Source of the DNA: Planctomycetes bacterium B3_Pla
Lineage (GTDB): Bacteria; Planctomycetota; Phycisphaerae; Sedimentisphaerales; Anaerobacaceae
DNA: 64,000 nucleotides
Direction: 5' to 3'
Assembly (NCBI GenBank): GCA_005223045.1
Contig: NJBM01000011.1
Span: 62,001 to 126,000 of the forward strand
Each line of letters starts with the position of its first letter. Position 1 is the stretch's first letter. The translations under genes were made by a program, and so were the position numbers. Below are positions 8,496 through 16,601 of the stretch, one piece after another. Below the pieces are notes generated by a model, which was given only the letters and a program-made list of their open reading frames with translations, did not search any database and had not been told where the DNA came from.

Positions 8496-9863
8496 CTATA
8501 CTTCAAAGTCCGTTGGTTTGAACTCCAGCTTTCTGCCGGCGGCTATTGCGTCGTTGACCTTTAAGACGCTCACGGCAGTCTCATATCCGACTTGACCGGG
8601 ACAGGTGAGTTCGGCCTTGCCGCGAATTGCATCGAAGAAGTTCTTGAGGTGCGGCCAGTGATACGGTTGACCTTCCATCGATACCGGTATATTGTAGCTC
8701 GGCGGCTTCGGCGTCTCACGTACGTCCAGGACGGAATCGCTGGCCGGGCCTGCCTCTTCTTTCGGTTTGTCAGGCTCGGCGATGATACCCATCCTGGTCC
8801 ACTTTTGCCAGTTCTCTGCCGGGAGCCACGCCTCACGATAGACGGTGCCTCGGCCCGAGGCCTCGGAAATCTGCAGAGTGCCTTCGTCGCCCATGAAGGT
8901 CTCGAAATATCCATTGGCGCTGTTGGTCGTTATCGTCTGGTAGAACGCCCTGACGGTCCGGTCTCCCAGATCGTACTCGTAGATAGCCATGACGTTGTCG
9001 TACCAGTCGTGGCCCTTCCAGTAGTCGACGCCGCCGCTGGCCATTACGGCCTTGGGATGCGTGCCGAGGAACCAGCTATAGATGTCGATCTGGTGCGAAC
9101 CGAGATCGACGATGGGTCCGCCGCCGAGCCCTTTGTACCATCGCCAGTTTCTGAACTGGTGCATCGAGTCGTACCCGTATTTCTTCAGAGTGGCCTCGTC
9201 GATTGGCCACTTCTTGGGGAAACCCAGGTCTTCGCATGACGCCTTGCCGCGGTTCCACTGGCCGTTGACGGTGGTGATCTTGCCAAGCAGCTTTGCATCC
9301 TGGATTAGCTTGTCGTAGCAGTGCCTGTAGCGAGGATTGCTGCGGCGCTGGTGGCCGATCTGAAGCAGCTTGCCGGTCTTCTTAGCCGTCGCCAGCATCT
9401 TCTTGGCGCCTTCGAGCGTGTTGGACATCTCCTTCTCGCAGTAGACGTGCAGCCCGGCCTCCAGACAGGCCACGGCGTGCGGTGCGTGCCAGAAGTCGGG
9501 AGTGGCGATTATCACGGCGTCAAGGTCCTTCTCCTTGGCAAGCATGTCCTGGTAGTCTACATAGGCATTGACAGGATGCTTATATCTCTTGAGCAGCCCT
9601 GCGGCACGCTTCTGATTGTAGGCCGTCCAGATGTCGCAGACAGCTTTGAAACGAATGCCCGGCGCCTTCATCTTCAAGATGGCGTTCATCAGCACCTGAC
9701 CTTCGGCCCCGCAGCCGAGCAGAGCTATGTTTATGTCATCTACCTTGGCAGCGCGTGCCTGTTTTACCGCCATCGGGGAAAGCGCCAAACCTGCCCCTGC
9801 GGCGGCGGTAGAACGCAGGAAACTACGTCTGTCAATTTCTTTAGCTGTCTCTTGATTATTCAT
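8496..9863 (-). CDS. Tat-exported Gfo/Idh/MocA oxidoreductase with EKE in place of EKP
   Basis: 455 residues from the ATG at 9863; an upstream in-frame extension has no export signal, while this start places the twin-arginine motif DRRSFLRS at residues 11-18 followed by an Ala-rich stretch. The NAD(P)-binding Rossmann domain (about 42-165) has the GCGAEG loop; the C-terminal domain is about 175-450. The catalytic loop reads C142-E-K-E rather than EKP, keeping the lysine but losing the proline. Likely reaction: NAD(P)-linked oxidation of a sugar hydroxyl, acting outside the cytoplasm. The cytochrome c gene follows by 70 bases. Confidence 0.88.
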   Translation of the reverse strand: MNNQETAKEIDRRSFLRSTAAAGAGLALSPMAVKQARAAKVDDINIALLGCGAEGQVLMNAILKMKAPGIRFKAVCDIWTAYNQKRAAGLLKRYKHPVNAYVDYQDMLAKEKDLDAVIIATPDFWHAPHAVACLEAGLHVYCEKEMSNTLEGAKKMLATAKKTGKLLQIGHQRRSNPRYRHCYDKLIQDAKLLGKITTVNGQWNRGKASCEDLGFPKKWPIDEATLKKYGYDSMHQFRNWRWYKGLGGGPIVDLGSHQIDIYSWFLGTHPKAVMASGGVDYWKGHDWYDNVMAIYEYDLGDRTVRAFYQTITTNSANGYFETFMGDEGTLQISEASGRGTVYREAWLPAENWQKWTRMGIIAEPDKPKEEAGPASDSVLDVRETPKPPSYNIPVSMEGQPYHWPHLKNFFDAIRGKAELTCPGQVGYETAVSVLKVNDAIAAGRKLEFKPTDFEV

Positions 9864-9974
9864 TTTTCTTCTATCAACTCCAAAAAATTTAATAAGTTTG
9901 TCATCAATTCGACTCCCGGTGCAATATAGCACCACCGTGCCGCACTGTCAATCAATACGTAAGCAGCACACGGG

Positions 9975-9992
9975 CCTGTCCGCTATACGCTA
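9975..9992. repeat. 18-base repeat, half-hairpin copy
   Basis: CCTGTCCGCTATACGCTA occurs here and again at 59631-59648. Here only one arm is present, just after the epimerase-DUF1080 gene; at 59 kb it forms one arm of a hairpin. Confidence 0.6.
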
Positions 9993-10000
9993 ACTTTCCA

Positions 10001-12175
10001 TTACTTCTTCACGGGTTTAACTATGATATTACGATACGCCACGGGCCCGTGGTTGCCCTGGAACATCAGCGGGCCTCCCGGCGATTCTTTGCCGGCAACG
10101 CCACCGGGGGTTTCTTTATCCATTGTGAGGTTCTCGTGCAGAACCTGGTCATTAAGCTCCACTCTCAGCAGTCTGGCCTTGCCCCTTCTGCCCGACCTCT
10201 TCTTGCCGGACGAGTCGAACCGGGGCGCCCGGAAATCAATGACGTACTTCTGCCACTGGCCCGGCTTTCGGGTTGCGTTGATGCCCGGAGGGCTGGCGCC
10301 GTAAACCGCACCCATATCGCCGCCGCTTAGCTCCGTGCCCCGCTGCCAACTGTCCAACACCTGGATTTCGTACTCGCCCATAACATAAACGCCGGAATTC
10401 GAGTTCTGTGGGACCATCAGTTGCAGCTCGATCCGGCAGTCGCCGAACTTCTTGTCGGAGAATATGTCGATGCTGTCGCCGTGCTTGGCGGCAAGGTTAA
10501 TCATCTCGCCGCTGCCGCCCTTATTGACCAACATCTTCGGGTTCTCCTGCGACATTTTGGCTTTGCCGACGACCCACTTGCTCTTGTCTGAGTCGCCTTT
10601 AACATGCCAGTCTTTTAGATTCTTGCCGTTGAAGAGCAAAACCGCGTCGCCGTATTTCGTCTCCAGGTTCCTGATCCTGATGTCTTTGAACTCCACGACC
10701 ATAGGCGGGCCCTGGTGAATCTGTAGCGCCAACAGACCCTCTCTCGCGGCGCCTTTAGTATCCTTCATATCGTCCGGATTGGTCACCCTGTCGTTGTCGA
10801 TCAGCTCCATTGTCTGGTAGCCGTTGAGGTAGTGGACCAGGTGGTTGCCCTGGGCGATGATTCTGTACTCGTTCCAGCCCTTTTCCTCGTAGTAGCCGGT
10901 CTTGACAAGCTCATCGACGTCCGAGACTTTGCTGACGACTTTCTTCCTGCCTTTTTCGTTGATGACCATGAAATCGCCGACATTGACCAGCCAGCCCCGG
11001 CCCTTTTCGTGGTAGAGGAACCCGACCTTGCCGGGCTTGTCCTCAACCTCGGCCTGATAGCCGCTGACAACCCATTTGCTGACCTCCTTGCTGCGGTACT
11101 GAACGCCGGAGTTGCCGTTGCCGTTTTTGAGGCGGAATCTCAGTCGAAGCTCGAAGTCCTTGAGCTTGCCGTCGCGCCAGATCAGGAATGTATTGCCCCG
11201 GGCGGGTATTTCCGGTGTGGTCTCGCCGTGAATGACGCCGTCCTTGACCGACCATAGTCGCGGGTCGCCGTCCCAGCCGGACAGGTTCTTGCCGTTAAAT
11301 ATCCATTGCCAGTCGCTCTGATCCAGTTCGGCGGCGGTCCGCTCGAAAAAGGTGGCACATTTTGCGATATCAGGCATGGAATTGAGCCAGTTGTGTTCCC
11401 ACTCGACCGAGAAGACACCCTTGAAGTTTTGCCGCGCCAATTCCGCTAAAACCTCCCCGGCCTTGCTCACGCCGGTACCCCAGGGCACATCGTGTGCTTT
11501 GCGGTTGCCGAACTCGTTGAGGTCTTTGAAGTGGAGGCTGATGATACGGCCCGCCGCGCCAAGCTTCCTGATTGCTTTGAGCGGATCGACGCCGGACCGA
11601 GTCCAGTGCCCCGTGTCGGCGCACGCCCCGATCCATTTGCTCCGGCCCTCACAGACTTTCAAAACAGTGTCCGGGTCCCAGTAGTGCGACGGCTTCGGAT
11701 GATTGTGAATCGCAACCTTGATCTCGAAGTCCTTACAGAGGTCCTCTATCACATCGAAAGCATCCTCAGGCGGTTCCGAGACAATCGTCTCGATTCCCAT
11801 TTCTTTGGCAAATTCAAAGACCTTCCGGCATTCGCTTTCGTTGTTCGGCAGGCTCACCACGCCGTAGTTCATGAGCCTGACGCCCGCCTCCCGCAGTTTT
11901 TGCAGCATCAATCTCCTGTCCTGCGAAGACATATTGTGGTCGGTTTTGACATCGGGATTTTCCTTGCTCAACTGCTGGCCCGGATAAGCCTCGATGTACC
12001 TCATGCCCAGCGCTTTGTTTTTGTCCACCGCCTCGAAGAAAGTAAATTCCTTGAAACTGTACGCCTGCATGCCCAGCTTCCAGTTTTCCTCGCCGGCCAG
12101 GCCTGCTTTCGGCAGGCAGCAAATGCACAAAGCAAAGGTCAGCATTGCGGAAGTAAGTTTTATTCTTCTGTTCAT
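10001..12175 (-). CDS. exported fusion: sugar isomerase/epimerase TIM barrel + two DUF1080 domains
   Basis: 724 residues with a signal peptide (about 1-27). Residues about 30-285 form a xylose-isomerase-like TIM barrel (AP endonuclease 2 family), with GMRYIEAYPG, AIHNHPKP, GACADTGHWTRSG and SVEWEHNW carrying the usual acidic and His metal ligands. Two DUF1080 (3-keto-disaccharide hydrolase, concanavalin-like) domains follow, each opening with the typical LFNGKNL..W motif (about 293-500 and 513-724) and containing NSGVQYRS or NSGVYVMGEYE. Fusing epimerase/eliminase and hydrolase folds implies that they act on one substrate. GGAG lies 9 bases upstream. It sits between Gfo/Idh/MocA genes. Confidence 0.88.
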   Translation of the reverse strand: MNRRIKLTSAMLTFALCICCLPKAGLAGEENWKLGMQAYSFKEFTFFEAVDKNKALGMRYIEAYPGQQLSKENPDVKTDHNMSSQDRRLMLQKLREAGVRLMNYGVVSLPNNESECRKVFEFAKEMGIETIVSEPPEDAFDVIEDLCKDFEIKVAIHNHPKPSHYWDPDTVLKVCEGRSKWIGACADTGHWTRSGVDPLKAIRKLGAAGRIISLHFKDLNEFGNRKAHDVPWGTGVSKAGEVLAELARQNFKGVFSVEWEHNWLNSMPDIAKCATFFERTAAELDQSDWQWIFNGKNLSGWDGDPRLWSVKDGVIHGETTPEIPARGNTFLIWRDGKLKDFELRLRFRLKNGNGNSGVQYRSKEVSKWVVSGYQAEVEDKPGKVGFLYHEKGRGWLVNVGDFMVINEKGRKKVVSKVSDVDELVKTGYYEEKGWNEYRIIAQGNHLVHYLNGYQTMELIDNDRVTNPDDMKDTKGAAREGLLALQIHQGPPMVVEFKDIRIRNLETKYGDAVLLFNGKNLKDWHVKGDSDKSKWVVGKAKMSQENPKMLVNKGGSGEMINLAAKHGDSIDIFSDKKFGDCRIELQLMVPQNSNSGVYVMGEYEIQVLDSWQRGTELSGGDMGAVYGASPPGINATRKPGQWQKYVIDFRAPRFDSSGKKRSGRRGKARLLRVELNDQVLHENLTMDKETPGGVAGKESPGGPLMFQGNHGPVAYRNIIVKPVKK

Positions 12176-12224
12176 TTTCTTGTTCTCCTATTAGTTAAGA
12201 CGTGGTTTCGGACAAAATAATATA

Positions 12225-13562
12225 TTATAAACTCCAACCCTTGCGATATTCGCGTCTGAGGTGCTTATTCGCATCGGGCAGATTGGTAACTTTAAGGTTC
12301 GGGCCGTCCCAGAACAGTTTCTCGCCGGTAAGGGCCGCAACGTTGCCGAACAGAATAGTCTCGCTGAGCGGACCGGAATAGTCAAAGTTGGCCGACGGCT
12401 TCGGCCCGCCCTTACATGCGTTAATCCATTCCTGGTAATGATTGATCCCTCGGCCCAGGAACGGCTCGGGCATCTTGAAACCTTTCATCTTCGCTTCCGG
12501 GATCAAGCGGGGGTTGCCCATGTGCGGGGCAAGCAAAGTGCCCTTCTCGCCGTAGTACAACCCGCCCTGATCGGGCAGCTTGCGTCCCGGCTCAAGCTCT
12601 CCGGGCAGGGGCGGCCGTCTATCGCCGTCGTTCCACGTGACCGTAACCGGCGGTAAGTCGCCTCTTGCCGGAAACTCCCATCGAACGGTTGTCGCCGTAG
12701 GATAAGTCTCGTCGTTGAATTTGTTGGGTTTGGCCTCCACGCTGATAGGATAACCCAAATCGAGCGCCCAGAAGACAGGGTCGATTATATGGCAGCCCAT
12801 ATCACCGAGCGTTCCGGTGCCGAAATCCCACCAGCGGCGCCAAGCGCCGGGCAGGTAAGTCGAATGATAAGGCCTCCATGGCGCCGGACCGAGCCACAAG
12901 TCCCAGTCGAGCGTCTCAGGCACCGGCATGGACTCTGTAGGTCTTGTGCCGCCGCCCCAGTTCTTGCCGCTCCAGATGTCCACCTTTCGCACCTTGCCGA
13001 TCAGCCCGGACTTTATAATCTCCGCCACGCGCTTAACGGCAGGTTCGGCGTGAATCTGGATACCCATTTGCGTCATCACCTTGTGCTCGCGGGCGGCTTC
13101 GGTAAGCCGGCGGACCTCGTAAATATCGTGCGCCAGGGGCTTTTGGCAATAAACGTGCTTGCCTCTCTTGATAGCCGCCATAGCTGCGACCGCGTGAATA
13201 TTGTCCGGTGTCGATACGGTTACGGCATCGAGGTTATCGCCCTCCTTATCCAGCATTTTGCGGAAATCACGGTATTTCTTCGCCTTCGGATGCTTCTCAA
13301 AAGTGCCCGCTGCGTGCTTCCAGTCCACGTCGCACAGCGCAATAATGTTCTCCGTGCTCATCTTACCCACATCGCTTGCGCCCATTCCCCCGATACCTAT
13401 GCAGGCGACGTTGAGCTTTTCACTCGGGGCAGTGTGCCCGCTCCCGCCCAGAACGTGGCGAGGGACAACCGTAAACGCAGCCGTTGCCGCCGCCACACCC
13501 ATAAAGTCACGCCGCGACATCCTGCTGTTACGTGTTTCGCCCTGCTCTTTCTTCATTCTCAT
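12225..13562 (-). CDS. Tat-exported Gfo/Idh/MocA oxidoreductase (array member 4)
   Basis: 445 residues. The Tat signal SRRDFMGVAAATAAFTVVPR spans about 16-35. The Rossmann domain begins at KLNVACIGIGGMG (about 49-61). The catalytic motif is Q140-K-P instead of EKP, retaining the lysine. The C-terminal domain contains LDWDLWLGPAPWRPYH and the WWDFGTGTLGDMGCH motif shared by the whole array, with histidines probably lining the sugar site. A GAGGAAC ribosome site precedes the start. It is last in transcription order of four tandem paralogues. A sugar 3-dehydrogenase role is inferred. Confidence 0.88.
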   Translation of the reverse strand: MRMKKEQGETRNSRMSRRDFMGVAAATAAFTVVPRHVLGGSGHTAPSEKLNVACIGIGGMGASDVGKMSTENIIALCDVDWKHAAGTFEKHPKAKKYRDFRKMLDKEGDNLDAVTVSTPDNIHAVAAMAAIKRGKHVYCQKPLAHDIYEVRRLTEAAREHKVMTQMGIQIHAEPAVKRVAEIIKSGLIGKVRKVDIWSGKNWGGGTRPTESMPVPETLDWDLWLGPAPWRPYHSTYLPGAWRRWWDFGTGTLGDMGCHIIDPVFWALDLGYPISVEAKPNKFNDETYPTATTVRWEFPARGDLPPVTVTWNDGDRRPPLPGELEPGRKLPDQGGLYYGEKGTLLAPHMGNPRLIPEAKMKGFKMPEPFLGRGINHYQEWINACKGGPKPSANFDYSGPLSETILFGNVAALTGEKLFWDGPNLKVTNLPDANKHLRREYRKGWSL

Positions 13563-13579
13563 TGAAGTGTTCCTCGTTC

Positions 13580-13620
13580 AATCTCAAATCATAAATAGAA
13601 AATCGTAAATCGTAAATCAC
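13580..13620. repeat. AT-rich degenerate spacer repeat (AAATCGTA type)
   Basis: Short near-tandem units of the form AAATCNTA fill the spacer and run into the stop codon of the next gene. A very similar block sits at 15095-15135 at the same place relative to its gene. Confidence 0.6.
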
Positions 13621-14987
13621 AACGTCCAGCCTTCGCGATATTCGCTGTGGAGATACTTGTTGGCTTCGGGCACATTGGTGATTTTCAAATTCTTGCTGTC
13701 CCAGTACAGTCTGGTGCGGGTCAGCTTTTCTTTGATGTCGGCGCGCAGAGCGACGTTGCCGAGCAGCACAGCCTCGGCTAACGGCCCGGCGTGGTCAAAA
13801 TTGGAACCGGCCGGTTTGCCGCCTTTGCAGGCATCGATCCACTCCTGGTGGTGGCCCGGCGAGCGCTCGAGCACCTTCGGCGGCTTGCCAAACTCTTTTC
13901 TTCTGGCTTCCGGTATCACCATGTGTCCGAGCATTTTTCCTTTGTCGCCGACAAATAGCACGCCGTTATCGCCGAAATGCTGGCCGTCGCCCAGTTCATC
14001 GGGACGTGGCGGCCTCATCCCGCCGTCGTACCAGTGCAGTTTGACCGGCGGCATATCACCGCGCTCGCCAAATTGGTAAGTCACCCGCGAAGCGACCGGA
14101 TATGTTTCCTTGTTGACCAGCGTGCAGGCGGCCTCGACGCTCAAGGGGGCCTTCAGCTTCAGAGCGCGCCAGATCGGATCGATGGCGTGGCAGCCGATGT
14201 CGCCGAGAGCGCCGGTTCCAAAATCCCACCAGCCTCGCCATTTAAACGGCAAGTAGGCCGGATGATAAGGCCTCTCGGGCGCCGGGCCGAGCCACAGGTC
14301 CCAATCCAGCGTCTCCGGGATGGGCGGTTCATCATCGGGTCTTCCAACGCCCTGGGGCCAATACACTTTGGAAAGACCATTCAGGGGCCGGTCGGTCCAG
14401 ACGTGGACCTCGCGCACGTGGCCGATCGCTCCGGCCCAGATATACTCGCTAATCAGGCGTCTGCTCTCGCCGGCCTGGCCCTGGTTGCCCATCTGGGTCG
14501 CCACCCCGGCTTCGCGGGCCGCCTTGGCAACCGTCCGGGCCTCATAGACCGAATGGGTCAGCGGTTTTTCGCAATAAACGTGCTTACCCCTCTTGATAGC
14601 CGCCATTGACGCAGGGGCATGGATGTGGTCAGGAGTTGCGACTATCACCGCGTCGATGTTCTTGTCCTCCTTATCGAGCATGCGCCGAAAATCCTTGTAT
14701 TTTGCCGCTTTCGGAAAACGCTTGAACATCCCGCGGGCCTTGTGCCAGTCAACGTCGCACAGCGCAACGATGTTCTGGCTGCTGACCGAGTTGATATCGC
14801 TGCCGGCCTGGCCGCCGGCTCCAACGGAAGCGATGTTGAGCTTATCGCTCGGCGCCGTTTGGCCACGTCCTCCCAGAACGTGTCTTGGGACAACAGTAAA
14901 CGCTGCTGTTGCCGCCGCCGCACCCATAAAATCACGCCGCGACATTGTTCCGCCGGATGTTTCATTCTGCTTCTTACTCGTTTTCAT
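13617..14987 (-). CDS. Tat-exported Gfo/Idh/MocA oxidoreductase (array member 3)
   Basis: 456 residues from ATG 14987, supported by GAGAGGAAC just upstream; a longer in-frame reading would translate the palindromic repeat at 15040-15094 and is not credible. The Tat motif SRRDFMGAAAATAAFTVVPR is nearly identical to array member 4. The Rossmann domain, intact CEKP catalytic motif, LDWDLWLGPAPERPYHPAYL and WWDFGTGALGDIGCHAIDP are present. It is the closest relative of the next gene (15133-16482), and the two share a 3' flank as well. Likely an extracytoplasmic NAD(P)-dependent sugar oxidoreductase. Confidence 0.88.
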   Translation of the reverse strand: MKTSKKQNETSGGTMSRRDFMGAAAATAAFTVVPRHVLGGRGQTAPSDKLNIASVGAGGQAGSDINSVSSQNIVALCDVDWHKARGMFKRFPKAAKYKDFRRMLDKEDKNIDAVIVATPDHIHAPASMAAIKRGKHVYCEKPLTHSVYEARTVAKAAREAGVATQMGNQGQAGESRRLISEYIWAGAIGHVREVHVWTDRPLNGLSKVYWPQGVGRPDDEPPIPETLDWDLWLGPAPERPYHPAYLPFKWRGWWDFGTGALGDIGCHAIDPIWRALKLKAPLSVEAACTLVNKETYPVASRVTYQFGERGDMPPVKLHWYDGGMRPPRPDELGDGQHFGDNGVLFVGDKGKMLGHMVIPEARRKEFGKPPKVLERSPGHHQEWIDACKGGKPAGSNFDHAGPLAEAVLLGNVALRADIKEKLTRTRLYWDSKNLKITNVPEANKYLHSEYREGWTL

Positions 14988-15039
14988 TGGAGTGTTCCTC
15001 TCAATCTCAAATCGTAAATCCAAAATCACGGATGTAGAT

Positions 15040-15094
15040 GTAGGGTGGGGCTTGCCCCACCATGATTGAATCGGTGGGGCAAGCCCCACCCTAC
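15040..15094. repeat. GTAGGG...CCCTAC palindromic repeat, copy 2
   Basis: A 55-base near-perfect palindrome: GTAGGGTGGGGCTTGCCCCA pairs with its complement after a short loop. It lies between two array genes and is flanked on both sides by AAATCGTA-type repeats. Confidence 0.8.
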
Positions 15095-15135
15095 AGATCT
15101 CAAATCATAAATCGAAAATCGTAAATCGTAAATCA
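15095..15135. repeat. AT-rich degenerate spacer repeat (AAATCGTA type), second block
   Basis: Repeated AAATC(A/G)TAAATC units run from the palindrome into the stop codon of the 15133-16482 gene, matching the 13580-13620 block in sequence and position. Confidence 0.6.
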
Positions 15136-16482
15136 CAATGTCCAGCCTTCGCGGTATTCGTTGTGAATATATTTATTCGCATCGGGAAAATTAGTTACTT
15201 TCATATTCGGGCCGTCGTAGTACAGTTTCAGGCCCTTCTCGTACAATTTCTGACCCGTGCGCAGCGCAATATTGCCCAACAGGACCACCTCGGTCAGCGG
15301 TCCGGAAACGTCGAAGTTGGAGCCGGCCGGCTTGCCGCCCTTGCAGGCGTCGAGCCACTCCTTGTGATGGCCCGGCGATCTCGGCAGAATCCTGGGCGGC
15401 TTGCCGTACTCTTTGCTTCGCGCTTCCGGCAACAGCCTGTGGCCCAGCATCTTGCCCTTGTCACCTATGTAGAGATTGTCGTCGGCGTTGCCGAAGCGCA
15501 GACCGTTCGGCAGCTCCGCCGGCCTGGCGGGCATCAGGCCGCCGTCGTACCAGCTCAGTTTCAGCGGCGGCATACCATCGCGGGCGGGAAAATCATAGCG
15601 AACGATGGACGCCAGAGGAGCGGTCTCGGAATTGACGCCGCTCGAGCAGGCTTCTACGCTCGTGGGGTATCCGAGCTTCAAGGCCCGGAAGATCGGAGCC
15701 ATCTGATGACAGCCGATATCACCAAGGACGCCGGTCCCGAAATCCCACCAGCCGCGCCACGAGAACGGCAGATAGCACGGATGGTACGGACGCTCCGGCG
15801 CCGGGCCGAGCCACAAGTCCCAGTCGAGACCTTCAGGCACGGGATGAGTATCTTTCGGTCGGTCGATCCCACGGGGCGAGATTGGCCTGTTGGACCAGGA
15901 ATGGACCTCGCGCACCGGGCCAATCGCATCGGCGGCTATGAATTCGCCCACTAAGCGCGTGCCCTCGGACGCCTGGCCCTGGTTGCCCAACTGGGTCGCT
16001 ACGCCGGCCTCGCGGGCGGCCTCGGTCAGCTTGCGAACCTCGTAAATCGAATGGGCCAACGGTTTTTCGCAATAGACATGCTTTCCCATTTTGATTGCCA
16101 TCATGGCAATAACGGCATGTGTATGGTCCGGCGTGGCAATAATCACCGCGTCGATGTTCTTCTCTTTATCCAGCATCTTGCGGAAATCGTGATATTTTTT
16201 GGCATCAGGATAGCTTTTATACACCTTCGCGGCATAGCTGTCATCCACGTCACAGAGGGCGACAATGTTTTCGCTGCCGACCGCATCGAGGTCGCCGGCT
16301 CCTCGCCCACCGATCCCCACGCCGGCGATATTGAGCTTCTCGCTCGGCGGGACATGGCGAGCGCCGCCCAAAACATTTCGCGGAACAATCGTCAACGCCG
16401 CTGCGGCTGCGGCTGCGTTCATAAGACCGCGTCGCGACACCTTCGCGCTGCATTCTGCGCCTGCCGGTTTCCGATTTCTCAT
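15133..16482 (-). CDS. Tat-exported Gfo/Idh/MocA oxidoreductase (array member 2)
   Basis: 449 residues from ATG 16482, chosen for GAGGAG about 7 bases upstream. The signal is a variant Tat motif, SRRGLMNAAAAAAALTIVPR, with Gly-Leu instead of the usual hydrophobic pair, so export is likely but less certain. Features are the Rossmann loop GVGIGGRGAGD, catalytic CEKPLAHS, LDWDLWLGPAPERPYHPCYL and WWDFGTGVLGDIGCHQMAP. The last residues (NEYREGWTL) match the neighbouring paralogue, pointing to local duplication. Confidence 0.87.
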   Translation of the reverse strand: MRNRKPAGAECSAKVSRRGLMNAAAAAAALTIVPRNVLGGARHVPPSEKLNIAGVGIGGRGAGDLDAVGSENIVALCDVDDSYAAKVYKSYPDAKKYHDFRKMLDKEKNIDAVIIATPDHTHAVIAMMAIKMGKHVYCEKPLAHSIYEVRKLTEAAREAGVATQLGNQGQASEGTRLVGEFIAADAIGPVREVHSWSNRPISPRGIDRPKDTHPVPEGLDWDLWLGPAPERPYHPCYLPFSWRGWWDFGTGVLGDIGCHQMAPIFRALKLGYPTSVEACSSGVNSETAPLASIVRYDFPARDGMPPLKLSWYDGGLMPARPAELPNGLRFGNADDNLYIGDKGKMLGHRLLPEARSKEYGKPPRILPRSPGHHKEWLDACKGGKPAGSNFDVSGPLTEVVLLGNIALRTGQKLYEKGLKLYYDGPNMKVTNFPDANKYIHNEYREGWTL

Positions 16483-16541
16483 AAGTAAACTCCTCGCCAT
16501 CAAAATCAAATATCAAACAATAAATATCAAAATTGACCAGC

Positions 16542-16596
16542 TAAGGGTGGGCTTTAGCCCACCGATTCACTCATGGTGGGGCAAGCCCCACCCTAC
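16542..16596. repeat. GTAGGG...CCCTAC-type palindromic repeat, copy 3
   Basis: A 55-base element, GGGTGGGCTTTAGCCCACC then GGTGGGGCAAGCCCCACCC, ending in CCCTAC. It lies between array members 1 and 2 and shares its right half with copy 2. Confidence 0.75.
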
Positions 16597-16601
16597 AATC
16601 T

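Noticed and set aside
13580-13620. CRISPR-like array
   Set aside because: Units are short, degenerate and adjacent, with no unique spacers of regular length.
14988-15089. N-terminal extension of the 13617-14987 oxidoreductase
   Set aside because: It would translate the palindromic repeat and AT-rich spacer; the internal ATG has a good ribosome site and begins the Tat signal.
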